Source: Candidatus Leptofilum gracile
GTDB lineage: Bacteria; Chloroflexota; Anaerolineae; Promineifilales; Promineifilaceae
Reading direction: 5' to 3'
NCBI GenBank assembly: GCA_016713825.1
Contig: JADJOJ010000010.1
Span: forward strand, 692,061-756,060
Length of the DNA: 64,000 nucleotides
Of this stretch, positions 18,006-27,740 are shown piece after piece. The stretch's first letter is position 1; each line of letters opens with the position of its first letter. A program made the position numbers and the translations under genes. The notes under the pieces were generated by a model. It saw nothing but the letters and a program-made list of their open reading frames with translations, was not told the DNA's origin and made no database searches.

Positions 18006-19904
18006 TCATTTCTCAAGAGTCACCAGCCGCAGCGCATCTTCGCCAGTGGCCAGGGGCAGGCGGGTGTTGTCGCGGGCATCGTACCAGCCGACGGTGAGCG
18101 TGTAGCTGCCGGGAGCCAATCCGGCCAGCGACAGCTGGTACGGATCGGGGATGAGGTCGCTGTTTTGCCAGCAGGTGGGGGGCCAACGGCCGTTTACCGG
18201 CCAGTTGTCTTGTTGGGCTACCAGCTCCCCCTGGGCATTGAGCAGATGGGTAAAGACGGTGTAGGGGCGAACGGCCGTTTGTTCAGCTTGCCAGTACAGC
18301 GTCACGTCGAGCGATTCGGCCGTTTGGGCCAGATCGTAGCCGCGTAAAGTTAACAGCGGTTCAGTAGCAGCCAAAAAGACGCTGTTTGCCTCATTTTCGG
18401 GGATGGGATTGGCGGGCAGGGGCGGCGGTTCGGCCACCACAATGATCGCTTCAATGGGCCGCCAGGCCAGCCCCACGGCCACAACAACCAACAATTGGGC
18501 CACCACCGCCAGCAGCGGCGCAGAGGCACGGGGGACCCCCGACAGCTTGCCCAAAAACGCGGCGCTGCCGATGGCCAAAAAAGGCATCAGAAACAGCCAC
18601 AAACGGCCGACTTCCCCCCGCGCCGAGCCAGAAAAATTGAGCAACAGCAGCAGCAGCGCCAGGGGCACAATCAGCGCGGCCAGCGGATGGCGCAGCAAAT
18701 TCTGCGGCTTGCGGAACAAGAGCAGAAAGCCCAAAATGATGGCTGGCCCAGCAAAAATTAGTGCGTCTAGCAGGTTGTAAACCAGCCACCATTCATAGCG
18801 CCGGTGCAGCGTAACCAGCTCGTAATGCTGGGCCAGCCCTTCCTGAACCACGGCCCACGGGGGGACGCCCCAGCCGGCCCAATACACCAGCCAGACGGTT
18901 GCGCTGCCCAGTCCGAGCCAGGCAAGCTGGGTGAAGAGATGGAGAAACGGCCGTTCCCGCCGTTTTTCCCACCACTGCCAGGCCACAAACCCGGTAAACA
19001 ACAGTGCCAGCGCGCCATTGCCCAGGCTGCTAAACGTGGTAACCGAAATCAGCAAGCCGCTGAGATAAGCAAAAAACCAGCCATTGGTTTTGCGGTGGGT
19101 GCCTTCGTGTAGACACCATAAGGCCGTTGTCACCAGCAGCACATCAACCTGCACCGGCGTGGGGGTAAAAATGATGAGTGAGGGCAGTGTGGCCACAAAG
19201 GCCGTTGCTAATCGCGCCGATTGTTCGGGCAGCAGGCGGCGAGCCAGGCCGTAGGTGGGAATGACGGTGAGCGCCCCGGCCAGCACAGTGAGCAAGGTGA
19301 CGACCGCCAGGGCTGCTGCGATGGCGGGTGGCCCGTCGAGCAGCCAGAGATCGGTGCAGCGCAGCGGCCAGATATGCTCGGCGATGGTTTGGGAGAGGTC
19401 TGGCCAGCGTGCGAATACCTGGATGACCAGCCAGTTGGCGAGAATGAGGCCTGGTGGATGGGTGCGAGTATGCTCGGAGGGGAAGGTGGGCATCAGGCTG
19501 GGGTAATTGCGCAGCAAGCTGTTGAGGTCGTTTGTCTCGGCGGCCAGGCGGAAGTAGCCGTTGGTTTCATCGGCCAGGGTGCGCTCGATGAGTTCCGTCA
19601 GCACGGCCGGTTTTTCGGCGTAAACCAGAGCCCCTTGCAGCAGCAGATTGCCGACTACTAGCACCGCCAGCCCCAACAGCAAACGCCGGGTTTGCAGCCA
19701 CCAGGCCGTCAGCCCAACCATGCCCGCGGCGACAAGTAACGGTAACCACCAGCGGGAAAACGGCCGTAACCGATAAATCCAGTGCCATTCAGCGGTGTCA
19801 GGAGCCGGGCCGCGCAGCCCTGGCCAGGCGTCGGTAAATATCAGGGCGACCAGGAGCACGGTAAATGCGAGCAGAAAGATGAGGAAGTTGCGGTTACGTG
19901 CCAT
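18006..19904 (-). CDS. Multi-pass GT-C-like membrane protein with C-terminal beta-module
   Basis: 632 residues with about twelve helices. It lacks the DE-x-x-H loop of the other subgroups. The first large outer loop has ADETNGYFRLAAETNDLNSLLRNYP and a conserved-looking SEHTRTHPPGLIL, in which the H-x-x-THPPG resembles outer-loop HPP motifs of other GT-C proteins. A later loop reads PTPVQVDVLL. The beta-module is typical (VTLYWQAE, FTHLLNAQG, GSYTLTVGWYD). The gene is on the opposite strand to its neighbours and is divergent from the YfhO gene at 19981. It could be a GT39 relative with a diverged active site. Confidence 0.65.
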   Translation of the reverse strand: MARNRNFLIFLLAFTVLLVALIFTDAWPGLRGPAPDTAEWHWIYRLRPFSRWWLPLLVAAGMVGLTAWWLQTRRLLLGLAVLVVGNLLLQGALVYAEKPAVLTELIERTLADETNGYFRLAAETNDLNSLLRNYPSLMPTFPSEHTRTHPPGLILANWLVIQVFARWPDLSQTIAEHIWPLRCTDLWLLDGPPAIAAALAVVTLLTVLAGALTVIPTYGLARRLLPEQSARLATAFVATLPSLIIFTPTPVQVDVLLVTTALWCLHEGTHRKTNGWFFAYLSGLLISVTTFSSLGNGALALLFTGFVAWQWWEKRRERPFLHLFTQLAWLGLGSATVWLVYWAGWGVPPWAVVQEGLAQHYELVTLHRRYEWWLVYNLLDALIFAGPAIILGFLLLFRKPQNLLRHPLAALIVPLALLLLLLNFSGSARGEVGRLWLFLMPFLAIGSAAFLGKLSGVPRASAPLLAVVAQLLVVVAVGLAWRPIEAIIVVAEPPPLPANPIPENEANSVFLAATEPLLTLRGYDLAQTAESLDVTLYWQAEQTAVRPYTVFTHLLNAQGELVAQQDNWPVNGRWPPTCWQNSDLIPDPYQLSLAGLAPGSYTLTVGWYDARDNTRLPLATGEDALRLVTLEK

Positions 19905-19980
19905 TGAGGCGGGATATTAGCCGATGGGGGTGGGGTTGGCAATATGAGGCCACGGGGGTTTTGGGTACAATACCCCCCGT

Positions 19981-22767
19981 ATGAGGAAATCTTTGCCTGC
20001 TTTTGCCTCCCTGCCATTTATTTCAGAGCGCCAACGTGATGGCTTAACGGTTTGTTTTCTTTGGCTGCTGCTGGCCTTGCTGTTGAGCAAAGCGCTGCTG
20101 CCCAACTGGGTTTTGCTGCCTTTGGACATTGTGAACCAGGTTATACCCCCCTGGCAGGAGCCAAACGAATTGGTTGATGTGCATAATCCGCTGCTGGAGG
20201 ATGCCGTTTTTTATATTTACCCGGTGAAGGTGTGGACGGCGGCCCAGGTGCGGCTGGGGGAGCTGCCTTTGTGGAGCGACCAGCTTTTTGGCGGCTACCC
20301 GGCCATTTACGACACGCAAGCCGGTTTGTTTTATCCACTTTCTGTGCTGTATTACATTTTAGACAGCGCCACGGCGGTTGATCTGACCATCTTTTTGCAA
20401 ATGGGCCTGGGCGCCACGTTTATGTTTTTGTATTTACGGCAGATCAGGCTGCGGCGGCTGGCGGCGGTGTTGGGGGCCATTGTGTTTGTGGGCAACGGCC
20501 TGATGGTGGTCTGGCTGGAGTGGCAGGTGGTTCACGCGGCGATTATCTGGCTGCCGCTGGCGCTGTGGGCGGTGGAGAGGCAATGGTCAATGGTTAATGA
20601 TCAATGGTTAATGGTCAATGTTCAACCAATCTCCAATCTCCAATCGCCAATCCCAAGTTCCCAGTCACCGCTCTCCATTTGCCTTTTTGCTGTGGCTTTT
20701 GCTATGCCCTGGCTGGGTGGGCATTGGAACTGGGCGCTGTATGTGAGCATGACGGCCGTTCTTTACCTGTTGTGGCGTTTGTGGCCGCTGATTCGCCGGT
20801 CGCCGCGCCGGGGCCTGCGTGCGGTGTTGCTGCCGCTTGCTTTGGGCATAGGTCTTTCGCTGGTGCAGGTTTTACCCGCGTTCGACTTTTTGCGGCAGAG
20901 CCACCGTCAACCGCTCACCTGGGCCGAATCGCAGCAGTATGGCCTGCTGAACCGCCTGGTTGCCCTCGTCATGCCCGACTTTTTTGGCACGCCGCTGGCG
21001 GGCAGTTGGTGGGGTTTTGACAATTACAACGAGACGGCGCTGTATGTGGGCATTGTGTCGCTGCTGTTGGTGGCGGCGGCGGCTGCTTTAGGGCGACGGC
21101 GGGGCGTGACCCGTTTTTGGCTGGCGTGGGGTGGGCTGGGGCTGTTGTGGTCTCTAGGGACACCCGCTTATGGACTGCTGTACGTGCTGCCCGTTTTTAA
21201 CGGCCTGCTGCCTAGTCGGGCCGTTATTTTGTTTGTGGTGGCAACGGCCGTTTTGGCGGCGATTGGCTTGGATTGCCTCCTAGCGCCATCTGCCGAGCGC
21301 CAGCGGGCGTGGTGGCTGGGCGGCGGCGTGGGGCTGTTGGCCGCAATGGCGGTGGGGTATCTCCTTTGGTACCGGGGGCAGGTGGCCTGGGAATTTTGGC
21401 AACGGCCGTTGCTCACCTTCCTCGTTTTGCTGCTGCTCAGTGCCCTGCTTTTGCTGGCGCGGCAGCGTCGCTGGCTGCCGAGGAATCTGTTTGGCGGGCT
21501 GGTGCTCATCTTGCTGCTGGGCGATTTGTGGTGGGCCGGGCATGATTACAATACGCTTTCTCCTGTTTCTGAGCTGTTTACACCCACAGAAACGGCCGAA
21601 TTTCTCCACTCCCTGCCCGAAACGCCCCGCATTGTTAGCCTGGCTGAGGGGGTGGCGTACCGGCCCAACACGGCCATGCTCGATTTTGTGCCTGGCCTCA
21701 GCGGCTATGGGCCGGGCATCTGGCAGCGATTGGTGGCTTATTTGCGCCTGGCCGAGGGGGGTGAGGTGATCCGTTTTGGCCGGGTGCTGCTGCCCTTGCA
21801 GGCGGTAAAGTCGCCGCTGTTTGATACTTTGGGGGTGAGCCACATCGTAACGACACAGGAGATGTGGCAGGATGAGGCAGTGGCAGGTGGGGGCGATACG
21901 GCCGTTGCTACCTGGCAGGTGTTAACGGGGGAATGGGAACGGCCGTTGCCCATCGGCCGCGGTGGATTGTTCCAGATAGATGTGCCCATGCAGTTGGGCG
22001 GCTCAGCCGAGGGCAGCCTCACTTTGCGCCTGTTCACCGCCGATGGCGGCCAGGAATTGGCCAATCATACGCTGCTCACCACCGATCTGAACGATGACGG
22101 CTGGGCTTCCTTTTTCTTTGCTCCCTTTCCTTCTGAGTGGGGCGACACTTTTTTGGCAAAACTTTCGTTTGCGGGCAGCGGTGAGGTGCAGGTGGGCAGT
22201 ACGGCCGTTGGCGGGTGGGCCTTTGCCAGCTATGTGAAGGCGCAGCCGGACCTGGTTCACCTGGCGGGCAAAACCCGCGTGTTCCGCAACGAGGGCAACC
22301 TGGGCCGGGCGTTTGTGGTGCCTGCGGCGCAGATTGCTGAATCGCCAGAGGCGGCGCTGGCCGCCGTGCAAAACCATGCGGACGAACTGGATCAGCTGGT
22401 TGTGCTGGAACTGGAGGGTCAGCCGGAACCGCCGCCCACGGCAAACGGGGGGGAGGTGACGGGCGCAGCGGCCATTACTCAGGCCGGGCTAAACGAACTG
22501 GTGGTTCAGGCAGAAATGGCGGCTCCCGGCTTTGTGGTGTTGGCGGATGCGTATGATGCGGGTTGGCAGGCAACTGTAGGTGGGCAGGCTACGGCTGTCT
22601 ACCGGGCCAACACCGTCGTTCGCGCTGTCTATGTGCCAGCGGGGAGCCATGAAATTATTTTTCGCTATCGGCCGCTGCCTTTTTGGTTGGGGGCGATTGG
22701 CAGCGGGTTGGCGCTGATTGGTTTAGTGGTGTTTATGGTGAAAGGATCAGGAAGGAAACGACCGTGA
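19981..22767 (+). CDS. YfhO-family large membrane protein
   Basis: 928 residues, about twelve helices, then a soluble domain and a last C-terminal helix, the usual YfhO layout. Family marks are the outer-loop block (LPLDIVNQVIPPWQEP, DVHNPLLEDAVFYIYP, WSDQLFGGYP, GLFYPLSVLYY) and the C-terminal beta region (PGFVVLADAYDAGWQATV, GSHEIIFRYRPLPFWLG). YfhO proteins are linked to lipoteichoic acid glycosylation in Firmicutes; the role here is not known. A hybrid repeat (20579-20672, TTAATGG then CAATCTC units) is inserted in frame between WAVERQ and the next helix. The paralogue at 24932 lacks it at the same place. A TACAAT box ends 9 nt before the ATG. Confidence 0.75.
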   Translation: MRKSLPAFASLPFISERQRDGLTVCFLWLLLALLLSKALLPNWVLLPLDIVNQVIPPWQEPNELVDVHNPLLEDAVFYIYPVKVWTAAQVRLGELPLWSDQLFGGYPAIYDTQAGLFYPLSVLYYILDSATAVDLTIFLQMGLGATFMFLYLRQIRLRRLAAVLGAIVFVGNGLMVVWLEWQVVHAAIIWLPLALWAVERQWSMVNDQWLMVNVQPISNLQSPIPSSQSPLSICLFAVAFAMPWLGGHWNWALYVSMTAVLYLLWRLWPLIRRSPRRGLRAVLLPLALGIGLSLVQVLPAFDFLRQSHRQPLTWAESQQYGLLNRLVALVMPDFFGTPLAGSWWGFDNYNETALYVGIVSLLLVAAAAALGRRRGVTRFWLAWGGLGLLWSLGTPAYGLLYVLPVFNGLLPSRAVILFVVATAVLAAIGLDCLLAPSAERQRAWWLGGGVGLLAAMAVGYLLWYRGQVAWEFWQRPLLTFLVLLLLSALLLLARQRRWLPRNLFGGLVLILLLGDLWWAGHDYNTLSPVSELFTPTETAEFLHSLPETPRIVSLAEGVAYRPNTAMLDFVPGLSGYGPGIWQRLVAYLRLAEGGEVIRFGRVLLPLQAVKSPLFDTLGVSHIVTTQEMWQDEAVAGGGDTAVATWQVLTGEWERPLPIGRGGLFQIDVPMQLGGSAEGSLTLRLFTADGGQELANHTLLTTDLNDDGWASFFFAPFPSEWGDTFLAKLSFAGSGEVQVGSTAVGGWAFASYVKAQPDLVHLAGKTRVFRNEGNLGRAFVVPAAQIAESPEAALAAVQNHADELDQLVVLELEGQPEPPPTANGGEVTGAAAITQAGLNELVVQAEMAAPGFVVLADAYDAGWQATVGGQATAVYRANTVVRAVYVPAGSHEIIFRYRPLPFWLGAIGSGLALIGLVVFMVKGSGRKRP
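20579..20672. repeat. In-frame compound repeat (TTAATGG and CAATCTC families)
   Basis: GGTCAATGGTTAATGATC-type units pass directly into CCAATCTCCAATCTCC-type units. Translation is polar and low in complexity (SMVNDQWLMVN, ISNLQSPIPSS). It lies between two helices conserved with the paralogue at 24932-27733. Confidence 0.8.
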
Positions 22768-24935
22768 GAAGATTTGCTCTGCCTTTGATTTTGCTTAGTT
22801 ACACTGTGTTGGCGATGGTAATGAGTTTGATTGTGCCGTTGGGAGAATCCCCGGACGAGATTGACCATTTCCTCTACGTGCGATACCTGCTAGAAAACCG
22901 CACCTTTCCCGTGATGCATCCCGTCGCGGCTGACAACGTAACGATGGAAGCTAACCAGCCTCCGTTGTTTTACCTGCTCAATGCGGCTGTTACTGCGCCG
23001 TTTCCTATGACTGCTTCGGCTGATTTTCCACTAAACGCTTGTTTCACGTTTGATCCGCATGATGGCGGCCGGGCGCATTTTTATCTGCACCAACCGGCGG
23101 AACAGAATCTGTTTTCTAGCGATTACCTGGCGTTCCGGGTAGCTCGGCTGGTGTCGGTGTTGCTGGGCCTTATCACCGTCTGGCTGGCCTACCGGTTGGG
23201 GCGGCAAATGGTTCCCGGCGATGAGCGGGTTGGTTTGTTAGCGGCAGCGTTTTTGGCGTTTAATCCGCAATTTGTGTTCATGATGGCTAGCGTGAACAAT
23301 GATGTGTTAACGGCTGTTCTCGGTGTGGCACTGGTCTACTTCTCGATACAGGCTGCGGCGCAGCCCACGATGCGCCGCTTTATTGTTCTGGGCGTGTTGA
23401 TGGGGCTGGCACTGCTGACGAAATTTGCTTTGCTGGCCTTTTGGCCTTTGCCGCTGTTTGCTGCCTGGCTGAGTGCTGGGAACGGCCGTCGAAGAAAGGC
23501 TCTACAAAACGGGGCGGTTGTTGTTGGGTTGCCCTGCCTAATTGCCGGGTGGTGGTATTTTCGCACAGCTCAACTCTATGGCGATCCGTTGGCCTGGGAC
23601 GTACACTTACAGGCCAAAGGAGCGGAGGTGCTGCGGGTTTCGCCGCTGACATTGGTAGATTTGCGCGAGTTTGTTGTGATTCATTTCCAATCGTACTGGG
23701 CCTGGTTTGGCTGGTTGAAGATTCAGGCGGCGGGATGGGTGTATATCCTGCTGGCGGTGATGGTGCTGGTGGCGGTGGCGGGGCTGGTTTTAGTGATTAG
23801 GGATTGGAGATTGGCGATTGAAGATTGGCGGCGTCCCAATTTCCAATCTCTAATCGCCAATTCTCCAGTTTCAGTTACGGCCGTTCTGTTCAACATTCTG
23901 GCCGCAGCAGCCATTTATGCTTCTCTGCTGCGCTACATTCAGACGATCAACTGGTCCGGTTACCAGGGGCGGCTGGCTTATGCGGCCGTCGGGCCTATTG
24001 CCGCCCTGCTGGCCTTGGGTTGGTGGCGCTTAACGATGTTTTTAGCGCGGAAAACTCGGGGACGTGGTGCTGGTTGGCTGCAGAATCTGATGGCTCTGTT
24101 GCCTGTGTTTGGCCTGTTTGCCCTGACGCTTGCCAGCCTGCTCCAGCTAAGAGAATCATTTATTCGCCCTCTTGTTTACATGCCGCCTGCCAACTGGCAC
24201 CGGGTTTGCCAGGTGGCGGCCGATGGCTTTTTTATGGAAGCTGTCGATCTTCCGTTAGAGGTGAGGCCAGGCGAATCTTTCACGGCTTCACTGGCCGGTT
24301 ATCCTCAAGACGGGCCAACTGCGCGCGGGCAGATTGTATTGTTGAATTGGGATGGCTCTGTGCTGGATGCCGCTGATTGGCGGTCGTCTTCGCTGCCTGG
24401 GCTCACGATTTTAGATACATTGCCGCTCACGGTGCCGATAGGCACGCTGCCAACTGCTGCTCGGTTGGCATATCAGGTTGATAGTCAAATGATTGACTTG
24501 GCTCGGCTTAAAGTTGCGGCAGCGCAGACGGATGTGCCGACCCCAACCTATGAAGTTGGCGTTAACTTCGCTGATCAGATCAGGCTGCTTGGCTATGACA
24601 TGCAGGTAGAGAATGGGCAGCTACGGTTGACGACTTATTGGCAGGCTTTACGGCCGTTGCCGGTGGATTACACCATCTTTATCCATCTGGTTGGAAGGGA
24701 TGGAACGCTTGTGGCCCAGCATGATGGGCAGCCGCAGGGTGGGCGCTATCCCACCTCGATTTGGGATGTGGAGGAGGTAGTGGTGGATGAAGTGACGCTG
24801 ACCTGGCCACAGGAGGAGATTCCGGTCAACATTGCTGTGGGTTTGTACCGTTTTGAAACGCTGGAGAGGTTGGCGTTGGTGGGTGATGGGGCAGGAGAAA
24901 CGGCCGTTACCCTGCCGTTAGAGCAAAATCCATGA
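22764..24935 (+). CDS. DUF2142/GT39-like membrane protein with C-terminal beta-module
   Basis: 723 residues from a GTG that overlaps the upstream stop as GTGA, with an AGGAAGGA ribosome-binding site. The first outer loop reads GESPDEIDHFLYVRYLLENRTFPV, and EANQPPLFYLL follows; this DE-x-x-H then QPPL-x-Y pattern is typical of DUF2142 and related GT-C proteins. NPQFVFMMASVNNDVLT marks an outer loop. A hairpin repeat (23800-23868) is inserted in frame and read as RDWRLAIEDWRRPNFQSLIANS between helices. The beta-module reads LTTYWQAL, FIHLVGRDG and NIAVGLYRFET. Sugar and acceptor are unknown. Its 3' end overlaps the next gene by ATGA. Confidence 0.7.
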   Translation: MRRFALPLILLSYTVLAMVMSLIVPLGESPDEIDHFLYVRYLLENRTFPVMHPVAADNVTMEANQPPLFYLLNAAVTAPFPMTASADFPLNACFTFDPHDGGRAHFYLHQPAEQNLFSSDYLAFRVARLVSVLLGLITVWLAYRLGRQMVPGDERVGLLAAAFLAFNPQFVFMMASVNNDVLTAVLGVALVYFSIQAAAQPTMRRFIVLGVLMGLALLTKFALLAFWPLPLFAAWLSAGNGRRRKALQNGAVVVGLPCLIAGWWYFRTAQLYGDPLAWDVHLQAKGAEVLRVSPLTLVDLREFVVIHFQSYWAWFGWLKIQAAGWVYILLAVMVLVAVAGLVLVIRDWRLAIEDWRRPNFQSLIANSPVSVTAVLFNILAAAAIYASLLRYIQTINWSGYQGRLAYAAVGPIAALLALGWWRLTMFLARKTRGRGAGWLQNLMALLPVFGLFALTLASLLQLRESFIRPLVYMPPANWHRVCQVAADGFFMEAVDLPLEVRPGESFTASLAGYPQDGPTARGQIVLLNWDGSVLDAADWRSSSLPGLTILDTLPLTVPIGTLPTAARLAYQVDSQMIDLARLKVAAAQTDVPTPTYEVGVNFADQIRLLGYDMQVENGQLRLTTYWQALRPLPVDYTIFIHLVGRDGTLVAQHDGQPQGGRYPTSIWDVEEVVVDEVTLTWPQEEIPVNIAVGLYRFETLERLALVGDGAGETAVTLPLEQNP
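23800..23868. repeat. In-frame hairpin repeat (GGAGATTGGCGATTG / CCAATCTCTAATCGCC)
   Basis: The left arm is GGGATTGGAGATTGGCGAT and the right arm CCAATCTCTAATCGCC; they pair imperfectly. The block is kept in frame. Confidence 0.8.
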
Positions 24936-27733
24936 AATTGCATAGAAACAACCGCCAGTTTGATCTAGTGATCGTCGGTATCGTAACGCTGGTCTTGGTA
25001 GGGGCGCTGCTGTGGGAAGGGCTGCGGCCGGGTTACGTCCTGCTACCCCTGGACATTGTAACACAGGGTTGGCCGCCCTGGCAGGAGCCCAATCAACCGG
25101 TGGACGTCCATAACTTTTTATTGGCTGACGTGGTGGATTACGTCATCCCGGTGAAGGTTTTTATGGCCGAGACGATTCGTGCCGGGCAGTTTCCTCTGTG
25201 GAATCCGTATGTGATGGCCGGTTATCCCTTCACTTATAATACCCAGGCGGGTGTGTTTTATCCATTTTCACTGCTCTACTATTTGTTGCCGGTAGGAACG
25301 GCCGTCAACCTGACCATCGTTGGGCAGATGCTGCTGGGCGGGCTGTTCATGGCGCTTTATTTGCGCCGGTGGGTACGGTCTCGGTGGGCTGTGCTGTTGG
25401 GCGTGGTGATTTTCTTGTTCAACGGCCACATGGTGGTCTGGCTGGAATGGCAGGTGGTGCACGCAGCCATTATCTGGCTGCCCCTGCAACTGCACCTGGC
25501 CGATATTTTGAGCGACCACTGGCGGCAAGCGCCCCGGCAGACGAACCGGCTGTTACGCAGCGGCGTGGGGCTGGCGCTGGCTTTTGCCGTACCCTGGTTG
25601 GGCGGCCATTGGAATTGGACGCTTTACAATGCGCTGCTGTTGGCGGTCTATTTATTCTGGCGCTCAGGGGGGATGAGCGATTGGTGGGGATGGATAAGGC
25701 GCAGAACGGCCGTTATCCATCCCGTGCGGTCATCCTTGCTGCTAGGGGTGGTGTTGGGATTAGGCGGCATGATAACGGCCGTTCAAACGTTTCCTGCGTT
25801 TCACTTTCTCAGTCAATCTCACCGGTCGCCAAATACCTTTGCCGACGCTTTGTCTTACGGGTTGCTGGATAGGGCGGTTGTTTTGCTGCTGCCCAACTTC
25901 TTCGGCAATTCGGTGGCCGGGAATTGGTGGGGGCCGACCTTTAGTAACGACGTTGAAACAGCCTTTTATCCGAGTGTGATGGCATTGTTTTTGGCGTGTC
26001 TGGCCATCGCGCTGCGGCGTGATAGCGTGACTCGCTTCTTCGTCGGTTGGGGGGGGCTGTCGTTATTGTGGGCGTTGGGCACACCGTTGTATGGCTTGCT
26101 GTATATTGTGCCCCAGTTTCGCGGTCTGTCGCCCAGTCGGGCGGCGTTTATGGTTCCGGTTTGCGTGGCGGTGCTGGCAGCGCTGGCGTTGGATGCTTTG
26201 TTGGCGAGAGAGAAGGAGGAAAACGGCCGTCTCAGCTCCGATCAGGACAGGCATTTCCTCTGGCGACTGGCGTGGGGCATTGGCGGCCTGTTCCTGCTTT
26301 TTGTCGTGGGGTATGGCTGGTATTTTCGCGTTGGCGCAGCGGCGCAGTGGGACTTTTTGTGGCCCTATCTCGCCTTGTTTTTGTTTTTGCTGGTGGCCAG
26401 CGTAGGATGGTTCGGATTATGGCGGCGGCGGGCTGCGCCCGGGCTGTTGGGCGGGTTGGCGCTACTGCTCACCGTTTTTGATTTGTTTGCCTTTGGTTAT
26501 GGCTATAACACCGCCAGCCCCATGACCAATTTTTATCCAGCGCAGCCTATTGAATCCTTTTTCCAGCAGGATCCGGAATTGTTCCGGCTGGTGACGTTGG
26601 CTGAGGGCGTCGTTTACCCGCCTAATACGGCTCTGATGCCTCGGCTGCCCAACCTGAGCGGCTATGAGCCGGGCCTGCCGCGCCGGTTAGTGAATTATTT
26701 GGAGGTGGCCGAAGGGGAGAGTGTGATCCGACACGGCCGTTTTTTGCTGCCACTCAAGGGGATTACTTCACCATTGCTGGCGGCTCTCAACGTAAAATAT
26801 ATTCCTACCGTGAGTGACCTATGGAGCAGCGAACCAGCCGTTGGCGCGGTGCAGGAGACTGCAACAAGCTGGCAGCCGCTGCCCATTCGCATTCCGCTGA
26901 CCTTGCCTGAAGCAGGTTTTTTTCGCCTCGATGTGCCGCTGCGACGTGCGGAAGGTGATGTCGGTGTGGTGACGGTGCGTATCTTGTCGGCCGATGGCGT
27001 ACAGGAGTTGGCCCACGCCGAAGTGGCCGTGGCCGAGATAGCTACCGACGGCGCGACCGCCTTCTACTTTTCAGCTTTCCCCTCAGAATGGGGGCGCGAA
27101 TTTTTAGCGGAAGTTGCTTTTTCCGGGCCAGATGGGCAGGTGTTGGGCGGCGCAGATGGATCCGGGCGTCCGGCGTTTACAGCTTACTACCTGCCGCGCC
27201 CGGCCCTGGTATACGAAGACAAAAAGACGCGGGTCTATTTAAACGAGGGATACATGCCCCGCGCCTTTATTGTGAATGAAGCAGTGATTGTGGCCGATGA
27301 AGCGGCGGCATTGGCTGCTTTGGCGACACAGCCGGGTGCCGTCACCCAGCGGGTGTTGTTGGAACTGGAAGGTCAACCTGCTCCTCCAACGTTGGCCGCA
27401 GCCGAGAATGAGGATTCAGAGGTGACTATTACGGAATATGGGTTGAACCAGGTTGTATTGCGAGCCGAGATGGCCGCACCTGGATTTGTTGTGCTGGCCG
27501 ACATGGCTTATCCGGGTTGGCGGGCAGCCGTGGATGGAAAGGAAACGGCCGTATACCGGGCCAATTCCATCATGCGGGCCGTATACGTACCAGCCGGTAC
27601 CCATGAAATCCGCTATACTTTTCGCCCACCAGATTTTATGATCGGCGCAGGTCTGAGCGGATTGGGCCTGTTGCTTTGTTTGATCGCTTTAGCGTGGCCA
27701 TTTAAGCCTTCGCGCCGCAGTTTAGGAATATGA
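24932..27733 (+). CDS. YfhO-family large membrane protein
   Basis: 933 residues, close paralogue of the protein at 19981 (LPLDIVTQGWPPWQEP, DVHNFLLADVVDYVIP, WNPYVMAGYPF, MVVWLEWQVVHAAIIWLP, PWLGGHWNWTLYN; C-terminal VVLADMAYPGWRAAVDGKE and GTHEIRYTFRPPDF). It starts by ATGA overlap with the DUF2142-like gene, so YfhO, DUF2142-like and YfhO form one probable operon. No intragenic repeat is present where the paralogue has one (after the LHLADIL region). It converges on the gene at 27741 with only 7 bp between the two stop codons. Confidence 0.75.
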   Translation: MKLHRNNRQFDLVIVGIVTLVLVGALLWEGLRPGYVLLPLDIVTQGWPPWQEPNQPVDVHNFLLADVVDYVIPVKVFMAETIRAGQFPLWNPYVMAGYPFTYNTQAGVFYPFSLLYYLLPVGTAVNLTIVGQMLLGGLFMALYLRRWVRSRWAVLLGVVIFLFNGHMVVWLEWQVVHAAIIWLPLQLHLADILSDHWRQAPRQTNRLLRSGVGLALAFAVPWLGGHWNWTLYNALLLAVYLFWRSGGMSDWWGWIRRRTAVIHPVRSSLLLGVVLGLGGMITAVQTFPAFHFLSQSHRSPNTFADALSYGLLDRAVVLLLPNFFGNSVAGNWWGPTFSNDVETAFYPSVMALFLACLAIALRRDSVTRFFVGWGGLSLLWALGTPLYGLLYIVPQFRGLSPSRAAFMVPVCVAVLAALALDALLAREKEENGRLSSDQDRHFLWRLAWGIGGLFLLFVVGYGWYFRVGAAAQWDFLWPYLALFLFLLVASVGWFGLWRRRAAPGLLGGLALLLTVFDLFAFGYGYNTASPMTNFYPAQPIESFFQQDPELFRLVTLAEGVVYPPNTALMPRLPNLSGYEPGLPRRLVNYLEVAEGESVIRHGRFLLPLKGITSPLLAALNVKYIPTVSDLWSSEPAVGAVQETATSWQPLPIRIPLTLPEAGFFRLDVPLRRAEGDVGVVTVRILSADGVQELAHAEVAVAEIATDGATAFYFSAFPSEWGREFLAEVAFSGPDGQVLGGADGSGRPAFTAYYLPRPALVYEDKKTRVYLNEGYMPRAFIVNEAVIVADEAAALAALATQPGAVTQRVLLELEGQPAPPTLAAAENEDSEVTITEYGLNQVVLRAEMAAPGFVVLADMAYPGWRAAVDGKETAVYRANSIMRAVYVPAGTHEIRYTFRPPDFMIGAGLSGLGLLLCLIALAWPFKPSRRSLGI

Positions 27734-27740
27734 CAGAACC